Shown here one piece after another: positions 60,446 to 64,000 of a DNA stretch of 64,000 bases. The DNA is taken from the NCBI GenBank assembly GCA_963786195.1, contig CAWAYH010000010.1:1-64000 (forward strand), written 5' to 3'. The stretch comes from CAWAYH01 sp963786195 (GTDB taxonomy: Bacteria; Acidobacteriota; Vicinamibacteria; Vicinamibacterales; 2-12-FULL-66-21). The notes under the pieces are model-generated. The model was not told where the DNA came from, searched no databases, and worked only from the letters and a program-made list of their open reading frames with translations. The translations under genes were made by a program, and so were the position numbers. The number at the start of each line of letters is the position of its first letter. The first letter of the stretch is position 1.

Positions 60446-61084
60446 TCAGCGATAGATGCGGAAAAAGCTGTTCTCGAGCCAGTCGTGCGACTCCACGCGC
60501 GCGTACCCCGCAGACGCCATCCACTGCTCGAACTGCGCCACCGAATACTGCAGCTTCTCGTGCCCCTCCGGCCAGCGATCGCCGAAATCGATGACGGCCA
60601 CCCGCCCGCCCGGCGCCAGGTACTTGCGGATCGTCTGCAGATACGGTCCCGGATTGGCGATGTGATGCAGCGTGTCGCAGATGAAAATCAGATCCACCCG
60701 CTCCGGTAATTTCGGATCGTCGGCCGCGCCCAGCACCGTGCGCACGTTGGCGAGCCCTGCCTCTTTCGCTCGTGACTCCACGATCTTCAGCAGGGCCGCC
60801 TCGATGTCGACCGCATACACCGGCGCCGGCGCGATTGCGGCCGCAATGGGTCGCGTGAACAGCCCGGAGCCCGAGCCGATATCCGCGACCTTCATGCCCG
60901 GCTTCAGCGCGAGCGTCTGGACGACGCGCGGGACCTGCATGCGGGCGACGCGCTCGGCGCCTTCGAGGAACTTCGCGTACTCGTCGGGCGACCGCTGCTG
61001 CTGCGGGCTCGTCGCCTGCTTCGCCATACCGGACGCCACACCAAGCAACACCACCGTCACTACCGCCAGGAGTCGTTTCGTCAT
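60446..61084 (-). CDS. Class I SAM-dependent methyltransferase with signal peptide
   Basis: 212 residues. N-terminal signal peptide MTKRLLAVVTVVLLGVASGM then AKQATS. Rossmann methyltransferase core: motif I VADIGSGSGLFTRPIAAA near residue 67, acidic end of strand 2 in VYAVDIEAALLKIVESR, LIFICDTLHHIANPGPYLQT (motif IV), LAPGGRVAVIDFGDRWPEGH. The core looks complete, so it should bind SAM; but a leader peptide would put it outside the cytosol, where SAM is not expected. This exported type occurs widely in MAG annotations without known substrate. Starts 5 bases after the polytopic gene upstream, same operon. Confidence 0.85.
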   Translation of the reverse strand: MTKRLLAVVTVVLLGVASGMAKQATSPQQQRSPDEYAKFLEGAERVARMQVPRVVQTLALKPGMKVADIGSGSGLFTRPIAAAIAPAPVYAVDIEAALLKIVESRAKEAGLANVRTVLGAADDPKLPERVDLIFICDTLHHIANPGPYLQTIRKYLAPGGRVAVIDFGDRWPEGHEKLQYSVAQFEQWMASAGYARVESHDWLENSFFRIYR

Positions 61085-61089
61085 GACCG

Positions 61090-62718
61090 TTACTTCCTTG
61101 GAGTTCTCAAACTATCCGGCACATACGTCGTCAGAACGTCCTCGCCCGCGCGGATGCGATCGCGATCGGCCGGATCATACAGGCGAACCTTCACCCGTCC
61201 CGAAACGACCGCGCGCGGCGGCCAGTCGAGCGCGCCCGCCTGCTGTCCCCGAAAGCGTTCGCGGAACGGCTGCTCCTCCGATTCCTCGAGAAGGATGTAG
61301 GCCGGCCGGTGTCGGTCGTGGAGCCACGCGATGGCGCCATCGAGACCATCCGGCGGGAGCACCCACCACATCACCGATGAGCGGTGCCCGTGATGACGCA
61401 CGGCGCCCGCCTGCAGGCTCGACAGCACGACGGCGCCCGCGGGCAGCGTTTGGGCGATGTAGGCGCCCGCATCGAGATACGGGCGCTCGAATGCCTGGAG
61501 CCCGAAGGCGTGGCGCGCATTCGCGGTGCGCACGTAGAACACAACAAGGCCAATCGTCCCGAGCACGACCACGAGCGTTCTGCTCCATGCGGGGAACCGC
61601 ATCACGAGTGCACCGGCCACGAACGCGCTCAACACGAGGATCGGCGGGAGCGCCGGAAGCATGAAGCGGATGTACCACCATGCGTCGAAGACGACATAAG
61701 GCAGATAGCAAGCCATCACCAGCGCGGCCAGAGACGCCGAGACCCACACCAGGTGGCGGACGCGCGGAGTCGTCTTCCCCCGGACCATGAGCGGCGCCGC
61801 GAGCGCGAGGCAGATGAACGGCGTCTGCGTCTCGATCAGCCAGCGCGGATAACGCTGAAGGTTGGGAACGATGTGCGACGCGCTGAAGAGCGCCTCGAGA
61901 TCTCCATAGCCGGTACTGAAGGGCGACCCGTATCGCGCCGCGTTCAGTAAGCCGAGGATCACGCACCCCGGCAACAGAGCGAGGACGAACCAGACGAGAG
62001 GCGCAATGCGAACGCCGGGCCCCGTCCGAAAGCCGGTTGACGGCAGCGCGAGCAGGATGGCGGACGGCACCAGCAACGGCGCAAGGTTCGGGCGCGTCAG
62101 CAACGCCAGCGAAGCGGCCAACCCGCAGGCGATCCAGCCGGCGCGTCGTTCGGTGGCGGCCGCCATCACGACCGCCATCCAGGTCGCCGCGGCGGGCACG
62201 TCGCTCAGGGGCTGCACGACCTGATACAAGACGATCGGGCTCGCGGCGAGCAGACATGCGGCGAAGGCGCCCACGGAGGGTCCGCCGATCCGGCGACCGA
62301 GCGCATAGGTCAGCCAGACCAGAAGCGCCGCGGCGACTGGCACGACGACGTGAATGGCCGACGGCCCGAAGACGCGCCAGACGCCGGCCATGACCAGCGA
62401 AAGGCCGGGCGGACAGATCGGCACGGCGGCGCCCTGACGAGTTCTGGCCGGCACCCAGCCTGGCGGCGTGATCGACAGCGCTGCGTCGGGCCAGGGCGCG
62501 TCGAGCGCCAGCGGGTCCTCGAGAAAGACTCTGCCGGCCACGAATTGCTCCGCCTGGCCAACGTAGCAGTAGGAATCCGATCCGCCCGCGGCGCGGGTGT
62601 TCCACATGACGCCCGCCACGAACACGCCGAACACAGCGCATGCGGCGATGATCGGCGCCGCACGGTCGAGCGCCGTCGGCGGGTTCGCGCGTGCGGAAAA
62701 CTCGCGCGTGGCAATCAT
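61090..62718 (-). CDS. Polytopic membrane protein, GT-C/GT39-like
   Basis: 542 residues from the ATG at 62718 (MIATREFSARANPPTALDRA). About eleven hydrophobic helices. The first large loop has GGSDSYCYVGQAEQFVAGRV and ITPPGWVPA, with an acidic residue in the place expected for GT-C enzymes; VQPLSDVPAAATWMAV and LLTRPNLAPLL are typical of dolichyl-phosphate-mannose-type transferases and related DUF proteins. The soluble C-terminal part starts near residue 420 (YLDAGAYIAQTLPAGAVVLS). Probably moves a sugar from a polyprenyl phosphate. The divergent GT2 gene at 62773 could make that donor. 54 bases separate the two starts. Confidence 0.8.
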   Translation of the reverse strand: MIATREFSARANPPTALDRAAPIIAACAVFGVFVAGVMWNTRAAGGSDSYCYVGQAEQFVAGRVFLEDPLALDAPWPDAALSITPPGWVPARTRQGAAVPICPPGLSLVMAGVWRVFGPSAIHVVVPVAAALLVWLTYALGRRIGGPSVGAFAACLLAASPIVLYQVVQPLSDVPAAATWMAVVMAAATERRAGWIACGLAASLALLTRPNLAPLLVPSAILLALPSTGFRTGPGVRIAPLVWFVLALLPGCVILGLLNAARYGSPFSTGYGDLEALFSASHIVPNLQRYPRWLIETQTPFICLALAAPLMVRGKTTPRVRHLVWVSASLAALVMACYLPYVVFDAWWYIRFMLPALPPILVLSAFVAGALVMRFPAWSRTLVVVLGTIGLVVFYVRTANARHAFGLQAFERPYLDAGAYIAQTLPAGAVVLSSLQAGAVRHHGHRSSVMWWVLPPDGLDGAIAWLHDRHRPAYILLEESEEQPFRERFRGQQAGALDWPPRAVVSGRVKVRLYDPADRDRIRAGEDVLTTYVPDSLRTPRK

Positions 62719-62772
62719 GGGGGCGCGTGGCGTATAGTGGCGCCGCCGGTCGTCCCGATCGGGACCTCGCTG

Positions 62773-63471
62773 ATGCGCCTCTCGGTCATCATTCCCGTCT
62801 TCAACGAAGAGCAGACCATCGACGAGATCATCGCGCGGGTGTCCGCGGTCGACCTCGCGGGCATCCAGATCGAGATCATCGTCGCCAACGACGGCTCGAC
62901 CGATGGCACCCGATCGGTCATCGACACGCGCGAGTGGCCGCCGGGCATACCGGTGCACATCTACCACAGCCCGATCAACCTGGGCAAGGGCGCGGCGGTG
63001 CGCATCGGTCTCGCGCGCGCAACCGGGGACATCCTGCTCGTCCAGGACGCTGACCTCGAGCTGGATCCGACCGAGTACCCGCGGCTGCTCGAGCCGATCG
63101 TCGCGGGCCGCGCCGACGCGGTGTACGGATCGCGCTTCCTGAGATCGAGCGCGGCAGTGCCACGGCGGACGCGGCTGGCGAACCGCTTCCTCACGATGCT
63201 CACGAACATCCTGTTCGGCTCGCGGCTGAGCGACATGGAGACCGCATACAAGGTCATGCGGCGCGAGGCGCTTGACGGCGTCCGGCTTCGCGCGGTCGGC
63301 TTCGACATCGAGCCGGAGCTGACGGCCAGGCTGTTGCTCGCGGGGCGGACGATCGTCGAGGTCCCCGTCTCCTACAACCCGCGGAGCGTCACTGAAGGAA
63401 AGAAGATGCGGTGGATCGACGGCGTCGACGCCGTCTACATGCTGCTGAAGTGCAGATTCACGCGATCGTGA
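62773..63471 (+). CDS. Glycosyltransferase family 2, polyprenyl-phosphate (DPM1-like) type
   Basis: 232 residues from the ATG at 62773 (MRLSVIIPVFNEEQTIDEII). GT-A fold: IIVANDGSTDGTRSVI with the first nucleotide-sugar Asp, NLGKGAAVRIGLARATGDIL, the DXD-type motif LVQDADLELDPTEYP, then YGSRFL and LSDMETAYKVMRREALDGVR with GFDIEPELTARLL. These match dolichyl-phosphate mannose/glucose synthase-like enzymes, which load a sugar from a nucleotide donor onto polyprenyl phosphate at the inner face of the membrane. No membrane helix. Fits as donor-maker for the GT-C-like protein encoded divergently. Confidence 0.92.
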   Translation: MRLSVIIPVFNEEQTIDEIIARVSAVDLAGIQIEIIVANDGSTDGTRSVIDTREWPPGIPVHIYHSPINLGKGAAVRIGLARATGDILLVQDADLELDPTEYPRLLEPIVAGRADAVYGSRFLRSSAAVPRRTRLANRFLTMLTNILFGSRLSDMETAYKVMRREALDGVRLRAVGFDIEPELTARLLLAGRTIVEVPVSYNPRSVTEGKKMRWIDGVDAVYMLLKCRFTRS

Positions 63472-63499
63472 ACGACCGGTGTCCGCGCGGGAACGACCC

Positions 63500-64000
63500 T
63501 CACTCCGGGCGCGTGTCCTCTACCAGTTTTTCGTCGTCAAACACGAACACGCGGCTGCGGGCGGCGACAGCGACCTCGTGCGCGCGGCCGAGCGCGCTCT
63601 CGCGCGTCGCGTGCGTCACATCGACCTGCCCCTTGTTCTGCATGATGATCCACATGTCGCCGGACTCGCCCGGGATCGTGCTCACGAAGACGTCGGACGG
63701 TTCCAGGACGATCACGCGTACGAGCTGACGGCCCACCTGGAGGATGAACGGATCGAGGCGATCGACCTGGGTTCGAACGCTCGTGAACTTCTCGCCGTTG
63801 ATGCGGACGGCGCCCTGCTGGACCTTGCGGCTCGCCTCGCTGCCGGACTTCGCAAGCCCCGTTTCGAGCAGTAGATGCTCGATGACGGTACCTCGCAGCA
63901 TCGGACGCTCGGGAGTGTCAGCGGGGATCTCGCCCTTGCCCCTGCGCTCGAAGTCCTCGGCGGTCTGTTCGGCCGTCGGACCATCGTGGAAGTCCTTGAC
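63500..64000 (-). CDS. tyrS: Tyrosyl-tRNA synthetase, 3' part (runs off the window), with C-terminal extension
   Basis: The part in the window starts VKDFHDGPTAEQTAEDFERR and continues to the S4 RNA-binding domain: VIEHLLLETGLAKSGSEASR, KVQQGAVRINGEKF, DRLDPFILQVGRQLVRVIVL. This is the C-terminal end of bacterial TyrS, which charges tRNA-Tyr. In the family the protein ends soon after the last S4 strand. Here the frame runs about 70 residues more, including MWIIMQNKGQVDVTHATRES from an internal ATG at 63655 to EDTRPE. That tail looks like a separate small protein, so either a stop was lost through an indel near 63710 or the gene is a true fusion. The 5' two-thirds lie outside. Confidence 0.85.
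   Translation of the reverse strand, partial: VKDFHDGPTAEQTAEDFERRGKGEIPADTPERPMLRGTVIEHLLLETGLAKSGSEASRKVQQGAVRINGEKFTSVRTQVDRLDPFILQVGRQLVRVIVLEPSDVFVSTIPGESGDMWIIMQNKGQVDVTHATRESALGRAHEVAVAARSRVFVFDDEKLVEDTRPE

Overview
The window is about 64 kb of high-GC bacterial chromosome. I place it in Acidobacteriota, probably class Vicinamibacteria (subgroup 6). This is inferred from the 16S rRNA on the minus strand (a long G run before the CAAGC of the 530 region) and from the gene stock: several DUF4136 proteins, OmpR-type winged-helix/ATPase/TPR regulators, DcaP- and OprB-like porins, and many PAS histidine kinases. No phage, transposase, CRISPR or recognisable defence locus was seen.

Layout. 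1-3.8 kb: two recognisable genes, oligoendopeptidase F (+) and a class V aminotransferase (-), shredded by closely spaced indels, with 1 kb between them that I cannot assign; this looks like a poorly polished contig end. 3.8-4.0 kb: a degenerate CGGTTAT inverted tandem repeat. 4-12 kb: a PlpD-type patatin/beta-barrel, an OprB-like porin, DUF1622, aquaporin, HdeD, a formylglycine-generating enzyme with both catalytic cysteines, and a truncated winged-helix ATPase regulator. 12-18 kb: PPK2 / MASE1-PAS kinase / FixJ regulator operon, a small exported protein and a DcaP porin. 18-24 kb: MobA and an envelope cluster (two DUF4136 proteins, DUF2092, a GEEGY-repeat/DUF6515-like protein, two membrane proteins). 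23.6-31 kb: Crp/Fnr regulator, PAS kinase, ABM monooxygenase, a sigma-54 activator, and a 1010-residue winged-helix/ATPase/TPR regulator preceded by 11-bp-phased direct repeats. 31-38.6 kb: one intact and one catalytically dead serine hydrolase, three outer-membrane barrels including a PagL-like one, and an M48 protease. 38.6-42.7 kb: signalling block with a second sigma-54 activator, a stand-alone receiver, a NarL regulator and a PAS-GAF kinase.

42.8-50 kb is the clearest metabolic unit: a plus-strand reductive pyrimidine degradation operon (orphan Cys-rich protein, beta-ureidopropionase, PreA, dihydropyrimidinase, CoA-acylating semialdehyde dehydrogenase, an exported PuuE/imidase-type CE4 protein, a double ACT protein). 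It would take uracil/thymine through dihydropyrimidine and N-carbamoyl-beta-amino acid towards acetyl- or propionyl-CoA. PreA lacks its ferredoxin domain, and PreT and a beta-alanine aminotransferase are not in the window.

50-54 kb: membrane glycosyltransferase, two exported proteins and a Ca2+/H+ antiporter. 54.1-60.4 kb: a complete minus-strand rrn operon (two near-identical promoters, boxA, 16S, tRNA-Ile, tRNA-Ala, 23S, 5S, terminator) with visible processing stems around 16S and 23S. 60.4-64 kb: an exported methyltransferase, a polytopic glycosyltransferase-like protein, a DPM1-like GT2 and the 3' end of tyrS.

Many otherwise intact genes carry single-base shifts, several of them gains or losses at short G/C runs. 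I read these as residual sequencing errors rather than pseudogenes, and annotate the genes across them.
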